Positions 1 to 11,871 of a stretch of DNA of 64,000 nucleotides are shown here, piece after piece. Origin of the DNA: Scortum barcoo (taxonomy: Eukaryota; Chordata; Actinopteri; Centrarchiformes; Terapontidae). The notes beneath the pieces are model-generated. The model ran no database searches. It was not told the origin of the DNA and saw nothing but the letters and a program-made list of their open reading frames with translations. A program made the position numbers and the translations under genes. The stretch lies in the NCBI GenBank assembly GCA_023238725.1, contig CM041550.1:5031044-5095043 (forward strand), given 5' to 3'. Numbering within the stretch: the stretch's first letter is position 1; every line of letters begins with the position of its first letter.

Positions 1-439
1 TGCAGCCCTGCCAGGTTAAATGGGAAACCATGAATGCTACTTTCGCCTGATTTGACACAAAAGCAGCCAGGTTTTGCCTAAAATGAATCACATTGAACTA
101 AGAAAGTCATGACCGGAGCAGCAGCCGGATTCTCAGCAGGTGGTGTCGCTGAAGGAGCTGTTCCCAGGTGAGCGAGGACTTGGTGTAGTTGCCCTGATAC
201 GTGGTTTACTTAAGAGGTGACTGAGGATTGAAACTCCATCTGGCGCTCTGTGACGACTTTCACTTTCCCCCCGGCTAACCGACGACTTTCACTCCCCGTG
301 CCTCCGAGCTGAACTGTGCCTCATCTTAACTGTGCCTTGGATGGATCTTGGTGCCCTGTGCAGAGAGGATGGTTTGGAGTTTCTTTAGGTTGGCTTGGCC
401 AGTCTTTGATTCATCCATTTTTGGCCAGTTCGCCAGTTC
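1..439 (-). mobile_element. Ty3/Gypsy gag fragment, cut by window edge
   Basis: Antisense remnant of an LTR-retrotransposon gag. It matches the better preserved copies at 20340-21009, 26800-27401, 44510-45080 and 61723-62320, which read a Retrotrans_gag-like stretch (VSHLTGRAAAWATAEW). Only the N-terminal half lies in the window. It joins directly to the LTR at 440-962, as expected for 5' LTR, leader and gag read on the minus strand. The reading frame is broken, so no product is expected. Confidence 0.75.
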
Positions 440-962
440 TGTAAAAACCTTGACTCAAGATGGTGGCACCTTGACACAAGATGGTGGAATCAAATGCACA
501 ACAGACCACGATCGATGATGAACAAAAAATACTTTAATGTGTTCAAAAACTGTTCAATGCGCTCAATAAACGGGAGGATCAAAGTACAAACAAAAGTCGC
601 TCTCTAAGAGGATAAAGCACAAACCATGGAGGAGGACAACACAAGGAAGCATGACCATACAAGGTTTGACATTCAATCACAACACTGAATAAGACGAACT
701 GGCATAGGACCAAAGGAAACAAGAACTATTTATACATGAGGTAAGGGGAAACAGGTGAGACCAATCAGGGGCGGGGTAGACAATCACACGGGGGGGAAAA
801 CACAAAGGCAGGAAGTGGGGATCTGAAACAAGAGAGAAAAGGTGAAAAGTTGAGTACAAAATAAAACAGGAAGTACAAGACCAGACTTGACATGAGTGAC
901 TTCAACTTAAACATAACATGCTCACAACAATACTAAACATGAAACTAAACTAAGGCATGACA
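440..962 (-). mobile_element. Ty3/Gypsy LTR, copy 1
   Basis: About 520 bp that, read on the minus strand, begins near TGTCATGCC and ends near ...TACA just before the gag leader. It is the same LTR as at 21010-21547, 27402-27880, 44007-44492 and 61233-61705. A TATAAA-like box (in TTTATACATG, around 730) and an ATTAAAG-type polyadenylation signal are visible in antisense. Near its inner end there is a local duplication of the motif ACCTTGACNCAAGATGGTGG (around 449-487). The outer boundary is inferred from TG...CA and is uncertain by a few bases. Confidence 0.7.
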
Positions 963-1354
963 AAAACACTTGAATATAAAAAGAAAAACAAATATGTTGA
1001 GACACTACAGAACTTTGTTTCAGGCATTAAAGCTACATGGAAGATATCTGATGCTTTGTGTCCTTCATGCATTTTGCAAATAAGAATATAAATATTGTGT
1101 TTGTTTATTGAAATTAAGAAACAAACAACTTTAAGGGAGCTCAGTTTCATTACATGTGGTGGTCATCAGCACAGGCAGATCACCTGTACAGGTGTGCAGA
1201 TACAGGCTTAAATTCGCTGCACTTAATTCTGGATGTGAACCAATAAAACGTTAAATGTTGATACAGCAATATGCTCTTCATCCCACTTACAATAACATAT
1301 TACAGTACAGTACAGAGTATTTCTAAATGCATCACTTCAAAACTCATTAAAATG

Positions 1355-4085
1355 CTAAGGCAGTTTTTCACAGATCCATTGCATAGAGTCATCACACCGC
1401 CGATCGTTCCAGTTTTCTTCAGTTTTCATTTTGCATATGCATATGTACACAGTCCTCTTCACCCCACTGTGGATCTCCACCACCATTATCAGGCTGCTTT
1501 ATCGCCCAGTACCTAAGAGGTTCACAAAAAGTGAGATTTCACTGGATTTTTCACTTTCCCCCTACCTGCAATAATGCAGATTTTCAAGTTTTCCAGTGAA
1601 CTAAATTGTGAAGAGTAAACACATATCATGTTTATTTAATTTCTTTTGCCTGTGAGTGAATTAATGTCAAATTATGTAAATGTAAATTTCCATTATGTTT
1701 GATCATGCTGAATGAAACCTTGATCAGAGGGACTGGGCTGACCGAGTTATGAATAAATAGAGAACAGCTTCTCATCATGATGCACGTTACAAAGCAGCTT
1801 TAGTCTTGTGTCATGTTCTGAGCATTAATAAAGTTTGACAGAACTGTGAGAGATTTTTGTCTTGTTCTTCATTGTCAGAAAGAGATTGCAAAATTACTAT
1901 TAGACTCTAATAGTATTAGACTAGTGATATTAATTATTTAGACAGTTATTTAGACCAATAATGTAAAATAATACTTTATTTGTGTATATATTTAAATAAG
2001 GTGTAAAACATTCACTGTCAGACTTACGCCTGAGTCAGTCGGAGTCTCATCGATCCACTTCCAGACGCCTTCTTTCTCTCTGTCGTTCAAACCAATCCAA
2101 GTAAATTTCTTGATGAAATCGATGAGGAATTTCTGTTCAAGATAAACAAAATAAAGCTATTTATGTTTTCTGGAAGTTTCCAGAATTGAGCAAAAAAAAA
2201 TCATTTATAACATTTGTTTAACTATAACTACATATCTCATACAAAGGTTTGTGTAATCAAAACAAACTACAACCCACTTTATATTCAGACCCCTGACTCA
2301 GGTAAAGTAAAAAGTCCACAGAAAAAGGAAAAAGGATAAATTATCACACTACCTGTTCTTCATAACTCTCTATGACCACCAGATCTGCTCCTTTGTCTCT
2401 GCAGTCTCGTCTGCTTTGTTCCCAAGAAGCAGACGTAGTGGAGAAGAAATAACAGGTAGAATCAAACATCCTCCATCCTGCAGGACAAGATTTTCTCTGT
2501 AAAATCAAACATGAGACGTTAAAGATAACTTACAAATAACTTACATTATTATTTCTAGCTCACATCAGAATCAATAGAAAGGCCAGGAAGTGAAAATACT
2601 GAAACTGCACCACAAATCAAATTGCATCAACACCAAGTAGATCACAATCTTTTAAGAAAATGACAGTCTTTCAAAAATAGAGCTGAAGATCCACTTCATG
2701 CCAATGAACAGCAGCTGCTGTATAAAAGGTGCCTTACACAAACATAGATATATGTTTAAATAAACTGAGAGGCTAAAGTAAAGTTATTGGGACAAGGCAA
2801 ACTGAGTGGGATATAACAGTGTCATAGAAACACGATCTGATGAGGCGGCAGGTGTGTCCTGACAGCTGTGGAGGACCCACACAGACAAACACTCACTCTG
2901 TTTGGACAAACTCTGAAGCCTCTTCAGCTCTTCAGTCATTTCAGTCAGGTTGGCCTTCAGCTGGTCTCTTTCTTCAATCGATGAAACCAGCTTGGTGTTA
3001 CTCTCCTGGAGACGCTCAGTCAGGTTGGCTTGGATGGTGGAGAGTTCTGCAGCTGAACCACGAACTGAGTAATGGTCTGAAATAGATCAACAGAGACACG
3101 TTTATTTAGGAGGAAATACCTCATTCATTCATACTGATACTGTCTGAAAGTTTCTGTACTTCAATAAAGTACTTCCTCATTTTTCAATGATAAAGTTTTA
3201 AGCTGATGCAGTTCATGAAATTTGGCAAGGTGATTTTGAAAACTGTTGTGTTTTAAGGACAACAAGTAAAGGAAGAAATTCAAGTCAAGAAAGGAGACAT
3301 CACAGAAAAGATAAGGTGGCAAATTAAAAGTTAAAGAAACACTTCAGGGCAGAATAATGCTCCTTAAAAGTTCACAAGTTCATCATTTTGAAAAGCAGAC
3401 TCACAGTGGACAGTGAGGCCGATGAGCCCAGCCAGCAGGAAAACACTCAGCAGCCCCAGAAGGAGAATAATAACTCCATGAAATCTCCTCTCTGAGCTCC
3501 TGCGACCTGAACACAGAGAAAACCAGTGAACAGCGTCAATGATACAACATTAATAACAACAGCTCAAACTGTCTGTCAGCCTCTCTGTCCGACTCCTCAT
3601 TCTTACCTCTTTGATTCTGTGATGAGAAAACAAATGTCTCATTTCCAACATTTTCATAGATTTCCTCCATCGCTTTATAAGTGTGACAAATATCTTGTGG
3701 GTCAGCTCTGCAGTGAGGTTACTGAACATGTAAATTATAAAAGTTTAGTCGAGCTGATCTTTCTCTGATCAAGAAGGTCATGTCACAAAGATGGTAAAAA
3801 ATAGATGTGACCATTAACTCACTTAAATCAGGAAAGTTTGGAAGCTATTGTTCAGTCACAAGAACAAGTATAAAACAATACAAATTTTACTTTACAGGCT
3901 CCTAAATTCTTAAATTTGTGATGAATTCCTGACAGAAATCAAAATATTATCTTTGATCTTTATTATATACATCTATTCACAACTGTGAATAAGACTGAAC
4001 ACTCACAGTCTTACCTGACTGAGTTGTTGAAGGTTTTAGTTCGACAGGTTTGCCTGCGTTCAACGTTGACATAGATCTCCTCCAT
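1355..4085 (-). pseudogene. CTL-1: C-type lectin (CD209/CLEC4-like), disrupted
   Basis: Minus-strand type II lectin unit. Exons, in transcript order: cytoplasmic exon 4015-4085 (MEEIYVNVE), second MEEIYENV exon 3607-3670, transmembrane exon 3405-3506, neck 2897-3076 (coiled coil with two NLT sequons), CTLD exon A 2353-2496, CTLD exon B 2028-2132 (WIGL motif), CTLD exon C 1355-1512 (QPD, GEEDC). The TM and neck exons are in frame. The first exon (71 nt instead of 70), CTLD A (144 instead of 143), CTLD B (105 instead of 104) and CTLD C (158 instead of 157) each carry a one-base insertion relative to the other copies, so no intact lectin domain can be read. Four separate +1 changes make pseudogenization likely, though sequencing indels cannot be excluded. 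The 3' flank has an antisense AATAAA near 1104. Confidence 0.85.
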
Positions 4086-4179
4086 CGCTCATACTTGTGG
4101 AAAAATGTGACACAGAAAGTCAGATCTGCAGCACGGACAGTGATACATACACATATATGTAAAGGATGATGGTCTGCTG

Positions 4180-4190
4180 GTTTCAGTTTC
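4180..4190 (-). promoter_or_regulatory. ISRE-like site upstream of CTL-1
   Basis: The minus strand reads GAAACTGAAAC, matching the interferon-stimulated response element core GAAANNGAAAC, 95 bp upstream of the CTL-1 start codon. The neighbouring PU.1-like site seen in other units is here GAGGATGT, one base away from GAGGAAGT. Confidence 0.5.
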
Positions 4191-4285
4191 TTAACCTCTG
4201 AGGATGTGACAAGTGCCAGAGGTGCTAAAAGTAGTTGACAACTTTCAGTCAGTCACATATATTACAATGACATGAAGACTAAATC

Positions 4286-4366
<81 letters not shown>

Positions 4367-4377
4367 CCTACCTACCC
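4286..4377. repeat. (TCTA)n tetranucleotide microsatellite
   Basis: Uninterrupted TCTA/GATA repeat of about 20 copies that ends in TACC variants. It lies about 200 bp upstream of the CTL-1 first exon. Equivalent tracts sit upstream of CTL-2, CTL-5, CTL-6 and CTL-8. Confidence 0.95.
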
Positions 4378-4749
4378 ATCTGCATTAGGACAAGACATTA
4401 ACATCAGTTTTCTTTTTTATATTGAACCCTTTAATTTATTTTTCATTGATTAATTTCAGTTTATTTCTAATAACAAAACAATACAGTCCATTTTCTTGCT
4501 TATACTTACATATTTGTACTTGAAGTAACAAATTCAAAGCAGGACTTTCACTGAAACTGAGCATTTCTATATTGCAGTATTAGTACTTTTATTGAAGTAA
4601 CAGATCTGAATACTTCTTTACCCAATGTCTCCCCCTCATGAAGCTTTGTAGCATCACAACACATTTCCCTCTGACAGACAGCAGTTTCAGTTCACATGGC
4701 CACAAGAGGGCGGTATTAGCCACATGTGAATATGAGGCTGTGGTTAGAT

Positions 4750-5281
4750 TTATTCAGATTCAGATTTCCTTTATTATTCCCATAGTCCCAGCAGCGGGGA
4801 AATTCACAGTGTAACAGCAGGTGAGACACACAGTGGAAAATAAACAGTAGCAAATGCAGGACATAAAATAAGAAAAAAAGAAAAGATATTTAGCATTAAA
4901 AAATCTAAAAAGAAATAATTATAATTATACCTGTACACAGCACAGAGAGAGGATGTGCCTGAGAATACATATAAGAAATTTATAATATCTCAAGTAGAAA
5001 AAAAAGTGAAAACAGTGAAACAGTGAATGAGTGAAGTGAAAGTGGAGTGTATTGTGCAAGAGTCCAGTTATTAGTCAGTTATTTATTTGTTTATTGTCTA
5101 TTACCTGCAGACTAGCGGGCATTTTGTTTATTGTGCAGTCTGACAGCAGCAGGCAGGAAGGACCTGCGGTACCTCTCCTTCACACAGCGTGGATGGAGCA
5201 GCCGCTCACTGAAGGAGCTGCCCAGAGCTGTCAGAGTGTCCTGTAGAGGGTGGGACGTGTTGTTTAACAGGGATGACAGCT
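4750..5281 (-). mobile_element. L2-like LINE 3' end
   Basis: Read on the minus strand this is the end of a LINE: the C-terminal coding remnant (5130-5281), an AT-rich 3' UTR, and a terminal tail made of short GAATCT-like units (around 4750-4770) next to a GTGGGAATAATAAAGG-like end. It resembles the better preserved tails at 9061-9550 and 54133-54610. It continues into the reverse-transcriptase part at 5878-6891 after the interruption at 5282-5877. Confidence 0.7.
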
Positions 5282-5877
5282 AAAGGATGATGGTCTGCTG
5301 GTTTCAATTTCTCGTTTTTTAACATATGAGGAAGTCACAAGTGCCAGGTTGCTAAAAGTAGTTGACAACCTTCAGTTCACACATATTACAATGACAGAGG
5401 ACTAAAACATCTATCTATCTATCTATCTATTCTACAATCTATTTTATATAAAATCCTTTAATCTTACTTTTCATTGATTTCATTATTTTTATTTATGATC
5501 ATTTTATTTCTAAGAACAAAACATGATCCATGCATGTTCAAAATCTACTCCAGTAAGATCCTGCTATTACACTAATGCATGACCAATAATTATCTATTTA
5601 TAGTATTAGAGTATTATTAGCATTACAGTGACATGGGACTAGTACATTTTCCTACTTATACTTATATAGTTCTACTTGAAGTACCAATTTTGATGCAGGA
5701 TTTTTGCAGAAACTGAGCATTTTTATATTGTAGTATTAGTACTTTTATTGAAGTAACAGATCTGAATACTTCTTTACCCAATGTCTCCCCCTCATGAAGC
5801 TTTGTGCCATCTCAACACATTTTCCGTCTGACAGACAGCAGTTTCAATTCACGTGTTGTTTAACAGGGATGACAGCT
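5282..5877. repeat. Copy of lectin upstream spacer inserted in LINE, with 27-bp direct repeat
   Basis: This block repeats the CTL-1 upstream spacer (compare 4160-4700), including the ISRE-like site and a short TATC tract (5408-5430). It interrupts the LINE. The 27 bases at 5255-5281 recur at 5851-5877, so the block is bounded by a direct repeat of LINE sequence. Confidence 0.75.
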
Positions 5878-6891
5878 TAGCCCATCATCCTCCCATTTCC
5901 CACCACCTCCACTGAGTCCAGGGGGCATCCCAGGACAGAGCTGGCCCTCCTCACCAGTCTGTCCATTCTCCTCCTGTCCCTGTCCGTGATGCTGCTGGCC
6001 CAGCAGACTATCCCATAAAAGATGGCTGATGCCACCACAGAGTCATAAAAGGTCCTGAGGAGAGGTCCCTGCACTCCAAAAGACCTCAGCCTCCTGAGCA
6101 GGAACAGTCTGCTGTTGCCCTTCTTGACAAGGGCATTGGTGTGTTGTCCGACCAGTCCAGACTGTCATTTAGGTGAACACCCAGGTACTTGTAGGACTTC
6201 ACAGTGTCGATGTCCGTTCCCTGGATGCTCACCGGTGCAGGCGGAGAGTGGCTCTACGCCTGCAGAAATCCACCACCAGCTCCTTGGTTTTACCAGCGTT
6301 GATCTGGAGGTTGTTCCGCAGGCACCAGTCCGCAAAGTCCTGAATAAGTCCTCTGTACTTCTCTGTCGTCCCCATCTGTGATGAGGCCAACAACAGCAGA
6401 GTCATCAGAGAACGTCTGGAGATGACAGGATGGTGTGTTGTATGAAAAGTCTGCAGTGTAGAGGGTGAACAGGAAAGGAGCCAGAACCTGTTCCCTGCGG
6501 AGCACCGGTGCTGCAGAGAAGCTGATCTGACTCAGAGCCCTGCACCCTCACAAACTGTGGTCTGTGTGTGACATAGTCCAGAATCCATGTAGTGAGGTGA
6601 TGATCCACCCCAGCTAGCTGCAGCTTGTCCCCCAGCAGCCTGGGCTGGATGGTGTTGAATGCACTAGGAGAAATCAAAGAACATGATCCTCACAGTGCTT
6701 CCAGCCTTCTCCAGGTGAGTGAGGGAGGTGTGAAGGAGGTAGATGACGGCATCATCCACCCCGATGTCAGACTGGGAGGCGAACTGCAGCAGGTCCATGA
6801 AGGAGCTCACCAGCGGGCGCAGATGGACGAGGACCAGTCTCTCCAGCGTCTTCATCAGATGAGACAGCAAGCTAGCTACCCGTGGTAACAA
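5878..6891 (-). mobile_element. LINE reverse-transcriptase remnant (L2/Rex-like)
   Basis: The minus strand encodes, in several frames, consecutive pieces of a non-LTR reverse transcriptase. These are an N-terminal part ending IMFFDFS (6664-6891), the continuing AFNTIQPRLLGDKL segment (6405-6677), GAPQGT, the catalytic FSDDSAVV box (a variant of FADD), and a C-terminal part with DRDRRRMDRLVRRAS (5877-6074). Small frameshifts separate the parts, so it is dead. Clade assignment rests on general resemblance to teleost L2/Rex-type elements and is not certain. No endonuclease domain is visible, which suggests 5' truncation. Confidence 0.8.
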
Positions 6892-7020
6892 TAAATAAAG
6901 TTAGCATGCTATTTCCAACGTTATTAGTTAGCCTTTTCCTTAACAAAGCTCTAACATTGTATAAAGTGTGTTACAAGAGTTTGTGTTTTGAAGCACTGAT
7001 TTCTTGTTTTTGTTGTTTAA

Positions 7021-7131
7021 AGAGCTGTCTGCCATCAAAGACATTGATGGTGCCGACCAAGGGCTTCTGCCACCATGGCACTGCAGCTCATCCACACCAT
7101 CCACCGCATCGTCGTCGTCAACCAGACGAAG
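7021..7131 (+). other. Exon-like open segment of unknown origin
   Basis: An open stretch that begins ELSAIKDIDGAD after a possible acceptor (TTTAAAG) and ends in CGAAG before GTAAGA, a good splice donor. It is Ser- and Thr-rich at its end. It lies between LINE debris and the Harbinger-like pseudogene and might belong to the Harbinger accessory gene, but I do not recognise it. The rest of 6892-7220 shows nothing else I can name. Confidence 0.25.
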
Positions 7132-7224
7132 GTAAGATTTATTGCTTAACACATGAAAGTCTACCTGACACAGAATAGAGCCTTAATACATATAATAACA
7201 CATACACAACATGGACCGTGTAAA

Positions 7225-7710
7225 CGGCAAAGACAAGTCCAATGTGTAATGTCACTCCTTCCCAAGTGCAGGACCAACAGGCTCAAGAACTCCTTTGTCC
7301 ATCATGCCATCACACTCTACAACTCCTCACAAGGGGGGAGGAGGACATAGAGTAGGGGTGGTAGCCATTGTACATTTACTTGTACAACACTTACATACAT
7401 TGGACACTTTTTCCCCTAGTGCAATAACCCCATCATATGCAATAATGTGCAATAATTTTAATTTATAACACTTAACTTATACTTATACTATATACAAAGC
7501 CATAACTTATTTCACACGATGCCATACTCAGCTCTTTCTATTTACTTATAGTATTTTATTCCCATTCTTTATATTTTGTATTTTAAGTACTTACTGTTTT
7601 ATTTTTCAACTGTGTGCTTCTATACCTGTATGCTGCTGGAAACGTAAATTTCCCTGAGGGAGTCATCCCAAAGGGATCAATAAAGTGAAGTCTAAGTCTA
7701 AGTCTAAGTA
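7225..7710 (+). mobile_element. LINE 3' end, plus orientation, (TCTAAG)n tail
   Basis: The plus strand reads the last part of a LINE ORF (RTNRLKNSFVHHAITLYN, 7270-7325), an AT-rich 3' UTR, then ...GGATCAATAAAGTGAAG followed by three TCTAAG units at 7690-7708. Short tandem 3' tails of this kind are typical of L2/Rex-type retroposons. It is 5'-truncated. Confidence 0.7.
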
Positions 7711-7744
7711 TGATATATGATATGTAATATGTATGCCGGTGCCG

Positions 7745-9014
7745 GTATCAGAAAAGGGCTTCATGAGCCAATTCTGCATGGGGTAGGCTGGGTCACCAAT
7801 CAGGTAATGTCCAACGTTGCAGCCAGAGATAGTCACTTTGTTTTGCCCAAGTACTTCCCCATCACTTAGGGCTTCCCACAGCTGTGACTGCTGCAGTACT
7901 CTTGCATCGTGCACACTCCTTGGATAGCCAACACATACAACCCAGAAGAGACCTTTGCTGTCCACAACTGTGGTCGATGTCATTTATTTTATTTTATTAC
8001 ATGTCATGTCTGGTATTTATTACATTATTGTCGTGGGTATTGTTCAGCCAGAGTGTCGCTAGTTGGGTGAATTGTAGCGATGATCGATTGGTGATGCCTC
8101 GGGGTTCCAGTAGAGGGAATCATGCGCTCCTCTCCCCCCCTCCCTCACTCAATACAAGTGAGTGGAAGCGAGAGCTGTGTGTGGTGTTTTTTTCATACTT
8201 TCCCCTCGCTATTCTCCCTAATTGAAGGGCACAACACAACCGCTTGTAGAGCAACTGAATGCCATCCTTTCCGTAGTAGTCCGTTTAGTAGTCTTGGGCA
8301 TACTGCTCTGGTGCAATTATGGGAATGTGGCTTCCATCTATTGCTCCAACACACTGTGGTACTCCCCAACGATTTTCAAAGAAAGTGGCCATTCCAACCA
8401 GCTTGTCAGTGTCAGGAAATGCGATATGGGCACGAAGCAGCACCATGATCACTGTGTTGCAGAAGTCCTAAACACAATTAGCCACAGTGCTCAGGCCTAC
8501 CCCAAAAAAATGGCTGATGGTCCTGTACTTGCTGCCTGTGGCCAGCTTTCAGATGGCAATTGCAATCTGACTTGCGGACTGGGACACACAAGCGGTAATT
8601 CGTGTTCCTTTTCCTCATGACATGACCGACCCGACCGCAGATGTAGTCAAATGACTCCCGGGAAACACGGAAATTCTGCACGAACTGATGCGGGCTGAAA
8701 TCCGGAACAATTGTGTCCCACCAGTGGATGAGATCGTGTGTAAGCCCAAACAACAGGTGACCTCCGCCTTGCCGTCCAGCCGCAGGATTACCTGTAAAGG
8801 TGGAAATTGGTGTGTCAGTTGTTCATTAAATTTGTTTAATCGCAATGTGACCGATGTGTAGTCAATGCTAAGGTAGCTAGCTAGCATGTTAGCTTACAAC
8901 AAAGGCTAACAATAACACCTTACATTCAGAATCAAAATGTGTTAGATAATTACCTTTCTTCTTGAATGTAATCGCCGCATATAGCAGTCAACGCCGAGCA
9001 GCAACAACGCATCG
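7745..9014 (-). pseudogene. PIF/Harbinger (HARBI1-like) transposase, interrupted and truncated
   Basis: Minus-strand remnant of a DDE_Tnp_4 nuclease. A possible first exon begins ATGCGTTGTTGC at about 9014. The next block (8478-8780) reads WWDTIVPDFSPHQFVQNFRV. Then 8230-8470 reads VGAIDGSHIPIIAP, which holds the first catalytic aspartate. A final block (7745-7983) reads YPRSVHDARVLQQS and GDPAYPMQNWLMKPFSDTG, with the second aspartate in GDPAYP. The expected third catalytic glutamate (in a VVExxFGRLKxRW-like motif) is missing because homology stops after SDTG. About 240 bp of unrelated sequence (roughly 7984-8225) splits the ORF between the two aspartate motifs. It cannot be active. No terminal repeats were resolved. 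Confidence 0.85.
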
Positions 9015-9060
9015 GAACAGTCTTGTTTGGCACGTGTAAGTGATCAAAGTCTTGTGGGGT

Positions 9061-9550
9061 TCAACCTCGCTGTCAGACTACACAACAAACAAAAGTCTGC
9101 AGACAATAGACAATAGACAATAAACAAATAAACAACAAATAACTGATTTATCTTAAACTGGACTCTGTGCAATAACGCTACACTTCTGTTCACTGTTCAT
9201 TTCAATTTCACTGTTCACTGTTTTGCACTCATTTATACCTGAGATACTATGTATTTCTTATATGTATATTCTCAGGCACACTCCCTCTGTACTATGTACA
9301 GGTATACTTACAGTCATAGTTATAATGATTCTCTTGGACTACTTTATTCTTTATTATCTTTATTTTTATTTTATTCATATTTTTATTTATTTTTTATATT
9401 CTATATTTTATTATTATTTCTTATTTTATTCTATGTCTTGCATTTCTTACTGTCTATTTTACCATTGTGTGTTTTCGCTGCTGTTGCGCTGTGCGTAAAT
9501 TTCCCCGCTGTGGGACAAATAAAGGAATCTGAATCTGAATCTTCTTGAAT
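9061..9550 (+). mobile_element. L2-like LINE 3' tail, left-arm copy
   Basis: AT-rich 3' UTR ending TTTCCCCGCTGTGGGACAAA, then TAAAGGAATCTGAATCTGAATCT at 9520-9542. It is the mirror copy of 54133-54610 on the other arm, so the insertion predates the inverted duplication. No coding remains. Confidence 0.75.
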
Positions 9551-9664
9551 CAGGAAGTCACAAAGATTAAAAATAGTTGTGAAAACCACTTATGAACTGA
9601 TTTGAAACAGGAAATTTCATAAGCTGTTTTTCAGTCTCAAGAAAAAGTGTACAGAAATATACAT

Positions 9665-11217
9665 TGTTGAATCCCGAGTTTTCCCCTGTACAGGTGGAAC
9701 TGGACCAGCTCTCCGTTTAAAGGGTCCGATCCCTAATAGCCTATAGGTATTACCTAGTAGTTTACTTTAGGGATAATTTAAGATGGTGTCGAGGAGACTC
9801 GCCTAGTTTCTCACTGCCTACATCCGAGCATCTACCCTGCTACCTCCAACCTGGCACTAGGCTGAATAGCCAATGAGCCCAGAGCCCAGTACCCGATCGG
9901 CCACGCCCGTTCACGGCAGCTCTCCTCTAAGTGATCCTGGCACTTGGTGTGGTTACTAGGAATAAATTTAGAGACCTGGACAGCAGGTCCCAAGGGTCGG
10001 TTGATTTTGTTGGCTAGAGTAATCCAAAAATAGAACCTCTGTGATGATGACACACCCTATTACCCAAAACACATTTTCCAATCAAAAATCCAATGTCCAG
10101 ATTCTATACTTTAATTGCAGTGCTTAGTTTTATTGCAGAAATAGGCAAGGGCAAGCATACAGCATAAAAATTACGATTAAAATAATAGTTGAATAATTAA
10201 AATCAATTAAAGTTAATAGTTAATTTAAAAATGTAATGATTAAAATTTCAATAATATGACCTGAATCAGAGGCTGATTGCTGTGTGGAAAATGTCCCAAA
10301 AATAGAGAAAAAGAGAAGAGCCACTTGGCCATAGCGGTTCCTCTTTTCAGCCAAGTTGTGAAATCTGGTAAAAATCTTGACCTTGTACAAAGTCTAAAAT
10401 AATACAGTGTTCACAATCTCGCTGCATGAGCGGAGAGAATGTCCAGAGTTTGAATTTGAAGTTCTTTAACTGGGTGGCAATGGATAATCTTCGTTCGGTC
10501 GATCCTCTATTTTCAGTTGAAGTCAATCTGGAAATTTCTTGATGTTGAATAACTGCTCAAAAACTCTCTCTTGTGGTGATTTTTCAGCTGGAGTTTTAAT
10601 GCCTAAGATGTGGTCGATCTGACATCAGGTCTCAGCGCTGCCGAAAGATCCCCCGAAGATTAACTAACCTACTGAACTTCCCTTTTACTCTCCCTTTTTA
10701 TACCTTTTTATAATTTATTCTTACGTGATATGGTCTGATACCTGGTTGATACCCACTTTAACCCCTTTTTTGGTTATGTTTTCATATCTGACCTTATCAT
10801 TGGTTACAGTCGCTGGTCAAGCTTACTTCTTCTTTTTCCCGTTTTGGCTAAGGATGACTTCATTGTCACAAGACAGTCACAAGATGATTACAACACACAA
10901 ATCAACAGTTTTTACACCTCTTATACATGATCATTTCATCAAATCATTCATATTGATTCATTAAAAGATTATAAAATCTCAAAAATCACTTCATTAATTA
11001 TTTCACATTTTACTTAACTCTCGGTCATAGTTACTTTAATCATCATATATGGTTACATACTGCTCTTGCTTGTATATGCATTGTGTTACATTGCCTCGGT
11101 GGAAAGCACCCCTGATTCCTGTTATCTTTAGATGAACAGTACCTTACTGCTCCTAGGTGGGCCTGTTGTAAGGCCTTCATAGTGATGGCAGAGAGGGATT
11201 TTCAACCTTACTTGACA
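9665..11217. mobile_element. LTR-type insertion of 1553 bp with 4-bp target duplication
   Basis: The segment starts TGTTGAATCC and ends TTACTTGACA, with ACAT at 9661-9664 and again at 11218-11221. The opposite arm (around 54010-54040) has the uninterrupted sequence with a single ACAT, which defines the insertion exactly. TG...CA ends and a 4-bp duplication fit an LTR or solo LTR. No gag or pol motif was found inside, and A+T-rich stretches dominate 10080-11100. The family is not recognised. Confidence 0.7.
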
Positions 11218-11469
11218 ACATTTATTGACAGAAATCAACATCTTAATGTTATTTTTTCGGAAACTTCTTGGAGTATCTTTAACAAAAAAAATCTTAACCC
11301 AACGTTCACAATGCTTCATTCCTGTTAGTTGTTATTTAAAACAGTTAGTAAGTAAGTGTCTCCTTTAGTTTAGAGCCAATAGATAAAGTCAAATACTAGT
11401 TATTCAGCTCTCATGGCTCTCATGCCCATACTCTACATTGGTTTTGGGGTAACCACAAAGCTGCTAATG

Positions 11470-11472
<3 letters not shown>

Positions 11473-11543
<71 letters not shown>

Positions 11544-11579
11544 TATATATGCATATATATATACACACACACATATATA
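11473..11579. repeat. (TA)n dinucleotide repeat
   Basis: Long TA run with ATATGC and CACACA interruptions at the right end. A second TA run lies at about 11813-11868. The mirror-arm equivalent is at 53650-53760. The sequence between and around the two runs (11218-11460, 11580-12255) is spacer shared with the other arm; I see no gene in it. Confidence 0.95.
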
Positions 11580-11808
11580 TTTGTCAATCATGTTGTGTCA
11601 ATTTCATGTTAACAATTTTGTCAACAATTTTGTGTTCCTGGTCAAAATTGACCGTTCCATTAAGACTCATCATAAAAATTATAATAATACATATTTTATC
11701 AGTATTTGTTGTGTAAGATTTTTTTATCAACTTAAATTCTTGTTAACATTACAAGTTTTGAATTTCTATTTCTTATTCATGGCCTGTATGCCTCATTGAT
11801 CTGATATG

Positions 11809-11871
<63 letters not shown>

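Noticed and set aside
2840..3085. Open frame repeated at every neck exon (SGWPSAGLFLQSMKPAWCYS), on the opposite strand
   Set aside because: It is antisense to the conserved coiled-coil neck exon; its conservation follows from that exon.
4286..4377. Possible CRISPR-like regular repeat
   Set aside because: Simple tetranucleotide microsatellite without spacers, in a eukaryotic context.
9223..9548. 91-99 codon hydrophobic frames (mirror 54155-54460)
   Set aside because: They are AT-rich L2 3' UTR read as protein; hydrophobicity comes from TTT/TAT codons.
11413..11799. 128-codon frame with IY repeats
   Set aside because: It is the TA dinucleotide repeat translated.
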